A stretch of DNA of 64,000 nucleotides from Streptococcus sp. oral taxon 061. GTDB taxonomy: Bacteria > Bacillota > Bacilli > Lactobacillales > Streptococcaceae. Shown here piece after piece: positions 9,089-16,414 of the stretch. Positions within the stretch are counted from its first letter, which is position 1. Each line of letters opens with the position of its first letter. The stretch covers positions 578,001-642,000 of the forward strand of contig NZ_CP058258.1 of assembly GCF_013394695.1 (NCBI RefSeq), given 5' to 3'. Made by a program: the position numbers and the translations under genes. The notes beneath the pieces were generated by a model. That model was not told the origin of the DNA, searched no databases, and was given only the letters and a program-made list of their open reading frames with translations.

Positions 9089-9122
9089 AAAAGAGGTTGG
9101 GATTTTCCCAACTTCTTTTTTT
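9087..9122. terminator. Bidirectional terminator between pdxT and the hemolysin III gene
   Basis: AAAAAAGAGGTTGGG and TCCCAACTTCTTTTTT form a long stem with A and T runs on both sides. It can stop rightward transcription from pdxT and leftward transcription from the convergent gene, whose stop codon lies inside it. Confidence 0.88.
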
Positions 9123-9768
9123 ACATATAATAAACAATGGCAATGTATTGCAGAGTTGAGGCTGCTAGGATGAAGAGATGCCAAATCATATGAAAGTATG
9201 GTTTCTTCTTAGCGTAGAACCCAGCACCAACTGTATAGCATAGGCCTCCTGATACCATGAGACACCAGAACATTGGATTTGTTTGGCTGATAATTGCTGG
9301 TAAGATTGCTACAACTAGCCATCCCATGATGAGGTAGAGAATGAGACTAAATTTTTCATTGACTTTTTTGGCAAAGATTTTATAAAGAATACCAAAAATA
9401 GTCGTTCCCCACTGAATGGCGATAATGAGATAACCAAACCAGTTGTTCATCAAAGTTAAAACCACAGGAGTATAAGATCCAGCGATTGCCACATAAATCA
9501 TGGAATGGTCAATAATCCGCAAGACATACTTATGAGTCGAACCGTAAGCCATAGAATGATAAATAGTGGATGAAAGAAACATGAGAAAAAGGCTGATGAC
9601 AAAAATCGAAACACCAATGGATGATAAAAATCCATGGGCTTCATAACTATAGGTTGATGAAATTGGAAGTAAGATGAGCATGATAACTGCACCGACAGCA
9701 TGGGTGACACTGTTAGCTATTTCTTCTCCAAAACTAAGTCGTTTACTAAGTTTGAAACTAGTATTCAT
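9121..9768 (-). CDS. Hemolysin III family (YqfA/TrhA) membrane protein
   Basis: 215 residues with seven hydrophobic segments. Family residues visible are EEIANSVTHAVGA at the N terminus, SSTIYHS, RIIDHSMIYVAIAGSYTP and the C-terminal HMIWHLFILA. This is the PAQR-like superfamily with conserved His/Asp/Ser that can bind zinc. Despite the name, haemolysis is not established for most members; a role in membrane lipid homeostasis has been proposed for bacterial homologues. GGAGG precedes the ATG at 9768. The start overlaps the upstream DUF1836 gene by 11 bp, so the two form a leftward operon. Confidence 0.88.
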   Translation of the reverse strand: MNTSFKLSKRLSFGEEIANSVTHAVGAVIMLILLPISSTYSYEAHGFLSSIGVSIFVISLFLMFLSSTIYHSMAYGSTHKYVLRIIDHSMIYVAIAGSYTPVVLTLMNNWFGYLIIAIQWGTTIFGILYKIFAKKVNEKFSLILYLIMGWLVVAILPAIISQTNPMFWCLMVSGGLCYTVGAGFYAKKKPYFHMIWHLFILAASTLQYIAIVYYM

Positions 9769-10213
9769 TTGTTTCCTCCTCTTCGGTTTCTGTATAGACT
9801 AGTGCTAGTGTTTGATGATAGAGTTTGACCGTTTGGCAGCTTGCTCGGATAATAGGATTAGCTGGGTCTATGTCCTCATTCATATAGTCCACAAAAGCAT
9901 TGTAAAGTTCTTCTGAATTAGTGTCTGTGTGTAGGGTATTAAGGGTTTGAGCAATTTCTTGGATAGAAAAAACAGACTTGAGAGTGGTAATAGCAATCAA
10001 TCGTGCGATTTGTTTGCGTTGGTATTTTTTCTTTTCAGGTTTACTTATATATCCGTGTTTGACATAGTTGTTCACCATGGATGCTGTCAAACCTTTCTCC
10101 TTGTCAGGAGAAGCTGGAGGACAGATTTGATTGACATAGAGCAGAACCTGGTCCAGATAGAGATTGATACTTGGAATTTCTTCCCATTTTGGATAGGAAA
10201 AAGTGGTATTCAT
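9758..10213 (-). CDS. DUF1836 family putative DNA-binding protein
   Basis: Starts at the ATG at 10213 behind AAGGAGT (a TTG two codons upstream is less likely). The 151-residue protein has an N-terminal region resembling a MerR-type helix-turn-helix (LTASMVNNYVKHGYISKP, with KKKYQRKQIARLIAI next) and a helical C-terminal half; it ends in a run of Glu. A regulator role is inferred from this fold. Its own promoter overlaps a palindrome, suggesting autoregulation, and it is cotranscribed with the hemolysin III-like gene. Confidence 0.8.
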   Translation of the reverse strand: MNTTFSYPKWEEIPSINLYLDQVLLYVNQICPPASPDKEKGLTASMVNNYVKHGYISKPEKKKYQRKQIARLIAITTLKSVFSIQEIAQTLNTLHTDTNSEELYNAFVDYMNEDIDPANPIIRASCQTVKLYHQTLALVYTETEEEETNEY

Positions 10214-10228
10214 TTTCAACTCCTTTTT

Positions 10229-10276
10229 ATCTAGTTTTAATAACTAGATTATAAAATATTAGAAATAATAAGTCAA
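10229..10276 (-). promoter_or_regulatory. Promoter and overlapping palindromic operator of the DUF1836-hlyIII operon
   Basis: On the minus strand TTGACT (10271-10276), a 17-nt spacer and TATAAT (10248-10253) form a near-perfect promoter. An inverted repeat with 8-bp arms (ATCTAGTT/AACTAGAT, 5-nt centre, 10229-10249) runs from the -10 box into the leader. A repressor there would block initiation; self-repression by the DUF1836 protein is the simplest guess. Confidence 0.65.
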
Positions 10277-10287
10277 GTTTCAAGTGC

Positions 10288-10316
10288 TTGTAGAAAGAAA
10301 TAATTTATGCTATGAT
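10288..10316 (+). promoter_or_regulatory. Promoter of the GNAT-ogt-arsC-like operon
   Basis: TTGTAG, 17 nt, TATGAT with an upstream TGC extension. It is back to back with the DUF1836 promoter. Confidence 0.6.
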
Positions 10317-10344
10317 GAGAGAAAATAGTATGAAAAGAGGATAA

Positions 10345-10848
10345 ATGATGGAGATTCGCTTAGCCTTTCCAAACGAAGTTGATGCAATTATGCAAGTGAT
10401 TGAGGGAGCCAAGAAATATTTGGCAGAAGCTGGCAGCACTCAGTGGCAAAACGGCTACCCAGATGCAGATACCATTATTGAAGATATCATCTCTGGTCAA
10501 GCTTATGTAGCCCTAGACGAAGGTAACCTCTTAGCCTATGCAGCAGTGACTAAGAGCCCAGAAAAAGCTTATGAAGCAATTTATGATGGCAACTGGGAGG
10601 GAAATGAAGCAGAATACTTAGTATTTCACCGTATTGCCGTTGCTAGAGATGCGCAAGGTCAAGGTGTTGCTCAGACCTTTTTAGAAGGTTTGATTGAAGG
10701 CTTCGATTACCTAGATTTTCGTTCAGATACGCACGCTAAAAACATAGCCATGCAGCATATCTTTGAAAAACTTGGCTTCAAACAGGTTGGTAAAGTTCCA
10801 GTAGATGGGGAACGCTTGGCCTATCAAAAATTAAAATTAAATGTCTAA
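10345..10848 (+). CDS. GNAT family N-acetyltransferase
   Basis: 167 residues with the acetyl-CoA fold: FHRIAVARDAQGQGVAQTFLEGL (motif A, R/Q-x-x-G-x-G/A type) in the middle and RSDTHAKNIAMQHIFEKLGFKQVGKV (motif B) near the end. The acceptor substrate cannot be told from sequence. A second ATG follows immediately; either could be used. The last 8 bp overlap ogt. Confidence 0.9.
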   Translation: MMEIRLAFPNEVDAIMQVIEGAKKYLAEAGSTQWQNGYPDADTIIEDIISGQAYVALDEGNLLAYAAVTKSPEKAYEAIYDGNWEGNEAEYLVFHRIAVARDAQGQGVAQTFLEGLIEGFDYLDFRSDTHAKNIAMQHIFEKLGFKQVGKVPVDGERLAYQKLKLNV

Positions 10849-11353
10849 GAAGTATGTAAAAATGCTATACAAGTCACCGATTGGTCCCCTATCTCTGCTA
10901 GCAGATGACCACTATTTGTTTGGGATATGGATTGAAGAAGAGAGCGATTTTGAGAAGGGATTATCTGAAAATGATGTGACTGTTGTTGACAGTCATCCCA
11001 TTTTAAATCAAATCACTTCCTATTTAGAGACTTATTTTAAGGGGCAAGATCAAGACTTATCTGAAATGCCTTTAGCTCCTGTCGGTAGTGACTTTGAAAA
11101 AAGAGTCTGGAACTACTTGAGAGGAATTCCTTTTGGTCAGACAGTTACTTATGGGCAAATAGCTAAGGACTTGCAGGTGGCTTCTGCTCAAGCAATCGGA
11201 GGAGCAGTAGGTCGCAATCCTTGGTCTATCCTTGTACCTTGTCACCGTGTGCTAGGTGCTGGAGGACGTCTGACAGGCTATGCTTGGGGACTCGAAAAGA
11301 AGGCTTGGCTCTTAAGGCATGAAGATGCAAGTTATCAAGAAAATAAAAAATAG
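10841..11353 (+). CDS. ogt: Methylated-DNA--[protein]-cysteine S-methyltransferase
   Basis: Suicide DNA repair protein that takes the alkyl group from O6-alkylguanine onto a cysteine. The active-site motif PCHRVL is complete (Cys134), with the helix-turn-helix YGQIAKDLQVASAQAIGGAVGRNP before it and the Asn hinge present. At 170 residues it has the short Ogt form without an Ada regulatory domain. Translation is coupled to the GNAT gene by the 8-bp overlap. Confidence 0.93.
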   Translation: MSKKYVKMLYKSPIGPLSLLADDHYLFGIWIEEESDFEKGLSENDVTVVDSHPILNQITSYLETYFKGQDQDLSEMPLAPVGSDFEKRVWNYLRGIPFGQTVTYGQIAKDLQVASAQAIGGAVGRNPWSILVPCHRVLGAGGRLTGYAWGLEKKAWLLRHEDASYQENKK

Positions 11354-11365
11354 AAAGAGAAGAAA

Positions 11366-11722
11366 ATGTTAGAATTTGTCGAATATCCAAAATGTACAAC
11401 TTGTAAAAAAGCTAAGAAAGAATTAGATCAACTCGGACTAGAATATAAAGACGTTCATATCGTTGAAGAGACTCCGAGTGAAAAGGTCATTTTAAACTGG
11501 CTCGAAACTTCGGGATTTGAATTGAAGCAATTTTTCAATACTAGTGGAATCAAGTATCGTGAACTCGGGTTGAAAGATAAGGTTGGAACATTGTCAAACA
11601 AAGAAGCAGCCAAACTCTTGGCCAGTGATGGTATGCTATTGAAACGTCCAATACTAGTTGAAAATGGTCTTGTAAAACAAATTGGCTATCGTAAATCATA
11701 CAAGGACTTGGATTTGAATTAG
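11366..11722 (+). CDS. ArsC/Spx-family thioredoxin-fold protein
   Basis: 118 residues beginning with a thioredoxin-like strand and the motif YPKCTTCKKAKKEL, a CxxC redox pair (residues 10-13). Later segments KQFFNTSGIKYRELGLKDK and LLKRPILVENG are typical of the ArsC/Spx superfamily. It could be a small arsenate-reductase-like protein (YffB type) or an Spx paralogue that contacts RNA polymerase; sequence alone does not decide. It shares the operon with GNAT and ogt and lies near redox genes (tcyBC-like, trxB). Confidence 0.85.
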   Translation: MLEFVEYPKCTTCKKAKKELDQLGLEYKDVHIVEETPSEKVILNWLETSGFELKQFFNTSGIKYRELGLKDKVGTLSNKEAAKLLASDGMLLKRPILVENGLVKQIGYRKSYKDLDLN

Positions 11723-11771
11723 TTTTTTTCTATCTCCTTGATAGATAAAATATATAACCTCCCACTTTTAA

Positions 11772-11852
11772 AGTATGATACACTAGAAGGTAGATGAAAT
11801 CTGATATGCTCGTAGCAAATATTTTTAATTAGAGCATAAGTATGATAGAATG
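11772..11852 (+). promoter_or_regulatory. Two candidate extended -10 promoters before the ABC transporter
   Basis: TGA-TACACT (about 11776-11784) and TGA-TAGAAT (about 11843-11851) are both extended -10 boxes in the 156-bp gap. The second is about 30 nt before the permease ATG and is the better candidate. Confidence 0.4.
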
Positions 11853-11878
11853 AATCATTATCTTGAGAGGATGTTTCT

Positions 11879-12679
11879 ATGAATGTTACAACAATTTTAG
11901 CATCTGATTGGTATCAAAATTTGATGCAATATATCCCGGATGGCAAACTGTTTAGTTGGCGTTCGGTTTTTGATGGGATTCCAAGAATTCTACAGCAATT
12001 ACCTACAACATTGATGTTAACAGTATTTGGTGCCTTTTTTGGTATCATACTAGCCCTAGTCTTTGCGATTGTGAAAATCAATCGAGTTCGATTTATATAC
12101 CCAGTACAAGCATTTTTTGTTAGTTTCTTAAAAGGAACCCCAATTTTAGTTCAACTGATGTTGACTTATTACGGGATTCCATTAGCTTTGAAAGCCTTGA
12201 ATCAACAATGGGGAACTTCTCTGAACATTAATGCTATTCCAGCAGCAACATTTGCGATTGTGGCTTTTGCTTTTAACGAGGCAGCCTATGCCAGCGAAAC
12301 TCTTCGTGCGGCAATTCTTTCTGTAAATCCAGGTGAGATTGAAGCTGCTCGTAGTCTTGGTATGACACGTGCGCAAGTTTATCGTCGTGTGATTATTCCC
12401 AATGCAGCAGTAGTTGCAACACCAACCTTGATTAACTCCTTGATTGGCTTGACCAAGGGGACTTCCCTAGCTTTCAGTGCAGGTGTTGTAGAAGTCTTTG
12501 CCCAAGCTCAGATTTTGGGTGGTGCAGACTATCGTTACTTTGAACGTTTCATCTCAGTAGCTCTCGTCTACTGGGTGGTAAATATCGTTATTGAAAATCT
12601 TGGCCGTTTCATTGAAAGAAAAATGGCTATTACAGCACCAGATAATGTTGAGACAGATGTGAAAGGAGAGCTTCGCTAA
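11879..12679 (+). CDS. tcyB: Polar amino-acid ABC transporter permease (probable TcyB, cystine/glutathione)
   Basis: 266 residues with about five membrane helices and the permease EAA loop EIEAARSLGMTRAQVYRRVIIPNA, which docks the ATPase. The family is HisM/GlnP-type amino-acid permeases. By its position two genes from trxB it matches the pneumococcal TcyBC pair, which imports cystine and, with GshT, glutathione; the substrate is from memory of that synteny, not from motifs. No substrate-binding protein gene is present, so an unlinked one is needed. The last base of its stop codon is the first base of the ATPase start. Confidence 0.85.
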   Translation: MNVTTILASDWYQNLMQYIPDGKLFSWRSVFDGIPRILQQLPTTLMLTVFGAFFGIILALVFAIVKINRVRFIYPVQAFFVSFLKGTPILVQLMLTYYGIPLALKALNQQWGTSLNINAIPAATFAIVAFAFNEAAYASETLRAAILSVNPGEIEAARSLGMTRAQVYRRVIIPNAAVVATPTLINSLIGLTKGTSLAFSAGVVEVFAQAQILGGADYRYFERFISVALVYWVVNIVIENLGRFIERKMAITAPDNVETDVKGELR

Positions 12680-13422
12680 TGATTAAAATTTCAAATTTAA
12701 GCAAATCCTTTTCAGGTCAAACTGTTTTGGATCATCTGAATTTAGATATTCAAAAAGGAGAAGTTGTTGCCTTAATTGGTTCTTCAGGAGCTGGGAAATC
12801 AACTTTTCTTCGTAGCCTAAACTATCTAGAAACTCCTGATAGTGGAAGTATTCAGATTGATGATTTCAAAGTTGATTTTTCTCAAATTACGCAAGAAGAA
12901 ATTCTAACTCTTCGTCGTAAATTATCGATGGTTTTCCAACAGTTTAATTTATTTGAGCGTAGAACAGCGCTAGATAATGTTAAAGAAGGCTTGGTGGTAG
13001 TTAAAAAATTATCGGACGAAGAAGCGACTGAAATTGCTAAGGAAGAACTAGCTAAGGTTGGGCTTTCTGATCGTGAACAGCATTATCCGCGTCACTTGTC
13101 TGGAGGACAAAAACAACGGGTCGCTATAGCTCGTGCTCTAGCCATGAAACCAGACGTCTTACTCTTGGATGAACCGACTTCAGCACTGGACCCAGAATTG
13201 GTTGGTGAGGTAGAAAGATCGATTGCTAATGCTGCAAAATCAGGTCAAACTATGGTTTTGGTTAGTCACGATATGTCATTTGTTGCTCAAGTAGCTGATA
13301 AGGTTTTATTCTTGGATAAAGGAAAGATTATTGAATCTGGAACACCGGATGAGATTATCAACCATCCTAAAGAAGAACGAACAAAAGAGTTCTTTGCTAG
13401 TTACAAACGGACCTATATCTGA
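12679..13422 (+). CDS. tcyC: Amino-acid ABC transporter ATP-binding protein (probable TcyC)
   Basis: 247-residue ABC ATPase with Walker A GSSGAGKST, Q-loop FQQFNLF, signature LSGGQKQR, Walker B VLLLDEP and switch His in VSHDMSF. It energises the permease encoded directly upstream. The short C terminus lacks a regulatory NIL/ACT domain, as expected for polar amino-acid importers. Confidence 0.92.
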   Translation: MIKISNLSKSFSGQTVLDHLNLDIQKGEVVALIGSSGAGKSTFLRSLNYLETPDSGSIQIDDFKVDFSQITQEEILTLRRKLSMVFQQFNLFERRTALDNVKEGLVVVKKLSDEEATEIAKEELAKVGLSDREQHYPRHLSGGQKQRVAIARALAMKPDVLLLDEPTSALDPELVGEVERSIANAAKSGQTMVLVSHDMSFVAQVADKVLFLDKGKIIESGTPDEIINHPKEERTKEFFASYKRTYI

Positions 13423-13441
13423 TATAATAGAAGATAAGAAA

Positions 13442-13468
13442 AACTCAGTTGGCTAAGCTAACTGGGTT
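13442..13468 (+). terminator. Hairpin between the ABC ATPase and DUF4059 genes
   Basis: AACTCAGTTGGC and GCTAACTGGGTT pair over 12 bp around TAA. The following T run is interrupted (TGCTCTTT), so it may be a partial terminator letting some transcription through. Confidence 0.55.
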
Positions 13469-13501
13469 TGCTCTTTAAAAATAATAGAAATGAGAGAGAG
13501 C

Positions 13502-13726
13502 ATGCTAGTTCAGCTATTTGCTTTGTATTTAGAGAGTTTGGTTTTGACGATTTTACTAGTCTTGGTTGTCTTAGGGATTTGGATTGGTTTTAGAGCCCTG
13601 TCAGGTGTCGATAAAACTGCTAAGGAGCGTCAGGCTCACCTCTATGATATGATTATGATTGGAGTTCTAACAATTCCAGTATTGTCTTTTGCAACCATGA
13701 GCATCTTGTTGGTTCTCAAGGCTTAA
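13502..13726 (+). CDS. DUF4059 family small membrane protein
   Basis: Using the ATG at 13502 (behind GAGAGAG; another ATG lies four codons upstream) gives 74 residues with two hydrophobic helices (about 4-28 and 48-72) joined by a charged loop (GVDKTAKERQAHLYDM). The family is found in streptococci next to trxB and amino-acid ABC genes and has no known function. Confidence 0.75.
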   Translation: MLVQLFALYLESLVLTILLVLVVLGIWIGFRALSGVDKTAKERQAHLYDMIMIGVLTIPVLSFATMSILLVLKA

Positions 13727-13791
13727 TAGTTGTAAAATGGGATTTAATTCGTTAGAATAAAAATAGTTACAACAAGAAAGAAGGAAAGAGA

Positions 13792-14703
13792 ATGTACGAT
13801 ACGATTATTATCGGTGCAGGTCCTGCTGGGATGACTGCAGCCTTGTATGCAGCACGCAGCAATCTCAAAGTAGCTTTGATTGAAGGTGGTCTTCCTGGCG
13901 GTCAGATGAACAATACTTCTGACATCGAAAACTATCCAGGTTATGCTAACATTAGTGGACCTGAGTTAGCAGAAAAGATGTTTGAACCTCTTGAAAATCT
14001 AGGTGTTGAACATCTCTATGGCTTTGTAGAAAATATTGAGAACCATGGTGATGTTAAGAAAGTAATCACAGACGATGAAGAATTTGAAACTCGCACAGTT
14101 ATCGTAGCGACTGGTTCTAAGCACCGTCTCCTGGGAGTTTCAGGAGAAGAAGAACTAAATAGTCGTGGAGTTTCCTACTGTGCGGTTTGTGATGGAGCCT
14201 TTTTCCGTGACCAAGATTTGTTGGTTGTAGGTGGTGGTGACTCAGCGGTTGAGGAAGCAATCTTCTTAACACAGTTTGCCAAAACTGTAACCATCGTTCA
14301 CCGTCGTGATGAGCTTCGTGCTCAAAAAGTCTTGCAAGACCGCGCCTTTGCAAATGAAAAAATCAACTTCATTTGGGATTCTGTCGTAAAAGAAATCAAG
14401 GGTGAAAACCGTGTGGAGTCAGTTGTCATTGAAAATGTTAAAACAAATCAAGTGACTGAACATGCCTTTGGTGGTGTCTTTATCTATGTTGGTTTAGATC
14501 CAGTCAGCGATTTTACAAAAGATTTACAAATCCAAGATGAGTCAGGTTGGATTGTGACAGATGACCATATGAAGACAAGTGTTGCAGGTGTCTTTGCAGT
14601 TGGAGATGTTCGTCAGAAAGACCTTCGCCAAGTTACAACAGCAGTTGGAGATGGTGCTATTGCAGGTCAAGAAGCCTATAAATATATTACTGAACATAGT
14701 TAA
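13792..14703 (+). CDS. trxB: Thioredoxin reductase
   Basis: 303-residue low-molecular-weight flavoenzyme that moves electrons from NADPH through FAD to thioredoxin. FAD motif GAGPAGMTAALYAARS is at the N terminus, the redox pair is CAVC (Cys130/Cys133), NADPH motif VVGGGDSAVEEA follows, and the C-terminal FAVGDVR closes the FAD site. RBS GAAGGAAAG. Its place downstream of the ArsC-like and tcyBC-like genes gives a thiol-redox neighbourhood. Confidence 0.96.
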   Translation: MYDTIIIGAGPAGMTAALYAARSNLKVALIEGGLPGGQMNNTSDIENYPGYANISGPELAEKMFEPLENLGVEHLYGFVENIENHGDVKKVITDDEEFETRTVIVATGSKHRLLGVSGEEELNSRGVSYCAVCDGAFFRDQDLLVVGGGDSAVEEAIFLTQFAKTVTIVHRRDELRAQKVLQDRAFANEKINFIWDSVVKEIKGENRVESVVIENVKTNQVTEHAFGGVFIYVGLDPVSDFTKDLQIQDESGWIVTDDHMKTSVAGVFAVGDVRQKDLRQVTTAVGDGAIAGQEAYKYITEHS

Positions 14704-14842
14704 AAAGGCGGTGGGACAGAAATCGATAGACAAAGTCTCGATTTCGTAGTCCCAGCCCTGCGAGGATGATTAGGAGCTTTTTGGAGTCTAAAAGACGAAC
14801 AAAAAGTTCAATCAGCTACCGCGTCAAAGTTTGATTGCTAAT
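14704..14842. repeat. Structured intergenic element between convergent trxB and rlmB
   Basis: About 140 bp without an ORF. It contains a long imperfect inverted repeat, GGGACAGAAATCGA pairing with TCGATTTCGTAGTCCC, followed by a second part with TCAATCA/TGATTG-like arms. Elements starting with this GTGGGACAGAAATCG sequence are, as I recall, dispersed between genes in mitis-group streptococci. Only one occurrence exists per 25.9-kb copy in this window, so the repetitive nature is inferred. Confidence 0.5.
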
Positions 14843-14884
14843 AAAAAGTGAGGTCGGGATCTTTTGTCCCAACCTCACTTTTTT
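14843..14884. terminator. Bidirectional terminator between trxB and rlmB
   Basis: AAAAAGTGAGGTCGGGA pairs with TCCCAACCTCACTTTTTT around a short loop; A and T runs on both flanks serve the two converging genes. Confidence 0.88.
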
Positions 14885-15611
14885 ATAATCGATTGCGGAA
14901 GACTTCGTACATAAGAATAGCAGCAGCAACGCTTGCATTGAGACTCTGTACATGTCCATTCATTGGTATAGTGATCATCTCGTCCACTTGTTTTTTGATG
15001 TTACTTGAGATACCTTTTCCCTCATTTCCGATAATAAGAGCGACTTTGCCACTTGTGTTCCATTTATGGCAAGGAGTTCCATTCATATCGGTCCCAAAAG
15101 TCCAGAAACCTTCTTCTTTAAGTTTATCCAAGGTTTGGCTGAGATTGGTAACGCGAGCGATAGGCACATGCTCGATGGCACCCGTTGCTGTTTTTGCAAC
15201 TACGGGTGTCACACCAACAGCTCGATGCTTGGGAATAATGACACCTGAAACATTGGTTGCATCGGCTGTTCTTAGGATAGAACCTAAGTTATGAGGGTCG
15301 GTTAGTCCATCGAGGATCAATAGTAGTGGGTTTTCTTCTTGGCGAGTCTGAGCAAGAATCTGCTCAAGTTCAGTATAGGCAAATTCAGAAACACGTAGGA
15401 CAAAACCTTGGTGGACAGCTCCTTCAGTCATTTCGGAAAGAGATTTTTTTGAAGTCCAAGAAATGGATACTTTCTTTTCAGTTGCCAGTTCTTTGACTTT
15501 TTCTACATTCTTACCTCGTAAATCATCCTGGAGATAGAGTTTGTTTCCAGTATTTGCTAACAGTGCTTCGGTAACGGCGTGAACGCCATAGACAATATCA
15601 TTTGTTTTCAT
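14883..15611 (-). CDS. rlmB: 23S rRNA (guanosine-2'-O-)-methyltransferase, TrmH/RlmB family
   Basis: 242-residue SPOUT methyltransferase with an N-terminal RNA-binding domain (NDIVYGVHAVTEALL start) and the trefoil-knot motifs LILDGLTDPHNLGSILRTADA, IIGNEGKGIS and MNGHVQSLNASVAAAI. This pattern fits RlmB/YacO, which methylates a 23S rRNA guanosine; another TrmH-group target cannot be excluded. The ATG lacks an RBS but is 6 nt from an extended -10 box. It is preceded by def on the same strand, separated by a terminator. Confidence 0.9.
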   Translation of the reverse strand: MKTNDIVYGVHAVTEALLANTGNKLYLQDDLRGKNVEKVKELATEKKVSISWTSKKSLSEMTEGAVHQGFVLRVSEFAYTELEQILAQTRQEENPLLLILDGLTDPHNLGSILRTADATNVSGVIIPKHRAVGVTPVVAKTATGAIEHVPIARVTNLSQTLDKLKEEGFWTFGTDMNGTPCHKWNTSGKVALIIGNEGKGISSNIKKQVDEMITIPMNGHVQSLNASVAAAILMYEVFRNRL

Positions 15612-15617
15612 GGCTCT

Positions 15618-15626
15618 ATTATAACA
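15618..15626 (-). promoter_or_regulatory. Extended -10 promoter of rlmB, predicted leaderless
   Basis: On the minus strand TGT-TATAAT (TATAAT at 15618-15623) is followed by exactly 6 nt and then ATG (15611). Transcription would start on the start codon itself. Confidence 0.55.
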
Positions 15627-15655
15627 TAAAACCCCGTTGTCGAACGGGATTTTCT
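15626..15655 (-). terminator. Terminator of def
   Basis: On the minus strand AATCCCGTT and AACGGGGTT form a stem closed by CGAC, followed by TTAT. It sits between the def stop and the rlmB promoter. Confidence 0.65.
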
Positions 15656-16267
15656 TTATTCCAGAATGAGTAAACCTTCTTTGACTGCGAAAGGATCCTT
15701 TTCATTGATACGATCATAAAACATAACACCATTTAAGTGGTCGATTTCATGTTGTACAACGATGGAGTTGTAGCCTTTTAGCTTGATGCGATGTTTTTCA
15801 CCGTCCTTATCAAAGTAGTCGACAGTTACTCGAGCATGGCGGATAACATAACCTGGGACAGCACGATCGACTGATAGGCAACCTTCTCCCTCTCCTAGAG
15901 CAGCGTCTTGGACTGAGTGTGAGACAATCTTAGGATTGTACATAACAGCTTGTAAGTCATAGGCATCTTGAGGTGTTTCACCTTCCTCGGTGATATTAGG
16001 AACTAAAACAGTAATGATGCGTTTTGAGATATCTAGTTGTGGTGCAGCAAGTCCGACTCCTCCACGTAGCCCTAACTTTTCAGCCATAACTGGGTCTTGT
16101 GAATGTTTCAAAAATTGCATCATTTTCTCACCAAGGATGATATCTTGATTGCTCAATGGGAAACTGACTTCCTCGGCAACTGCACGTAGGGTTGGATTGC
16201 CCTCGCGGATAATATCTTTCATATCGATTAAATGTGAAGCTTTTGTAATACGTTCTATAGCAGACAT
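15656..16267 (-). CDS. def: Peptide deformylase
   Basis: 203-residue metalloenzyme that removes the formyl group from new proteins. All three motifs are present: [11 protein letters not shown] (motif 1), EGEGCLSVD (motif 2, metal Cys) and [11 protein letters not shown] (motif 3, HExxH-type metal ligands). The insertion between motifs 1 and 2 marks the type 2 form of Gram-positive bacteria. RBS GGAAGGAGAG before ATG. An extended -10 (TGT-TATCAT) lies just upstream on the minus strand. Confidence 0.97.
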   Translation of the reverse strand: MSAIERITKASHLIDMKDIIREGNPTLRAVAEEVSFPLSNQDIILGEKMMQFLKHSQDPVMAEKLGLRGGVGLAAPQLDISKRIITVLVPNITEEGETPQDAYDLQAVMYNPKIVSHSVQDAALGEGEGCLSVDRAVPGYVIRHARVTVDYFDKDGEKHRIKLKGYNSIVVQHEIDHLNGVMFYDRINEKDPFAVKEGLLILE

Positions 16268-16359
16268 CTTCTCTCCTTCCTTCCATTACAATTCCATGAT
16301 AACACAAAATAGTTGAGAAAGAAAGTCACAGAAGTTGCTAATAAAAGGAAATACCAATT

Positions 16360-16374
16360 TGTCTGTGGTATAAT
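16360..16374 (+). promoter_or_regulatory. Extended -10 promoter of the capA-like gene
   Basis: TGG-TATAAT (16366-16374). Its first bases belong to a short inverted repeat, ATACCA (16351-16356) and TGGTAT (16366-16371). Confidence 0.5.
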
Positions 16375-16414
16375 AAAGTAAGGAGACTTGCATTAAAAAG
16401 CAAGGAGAGAAAAG

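Noticed and set aside
14848..15294. 148-codon plus-strand frame antisense to rlmB
   Set aside because: It lies fully opposite a well-supported gene and its product has no recognisable features.
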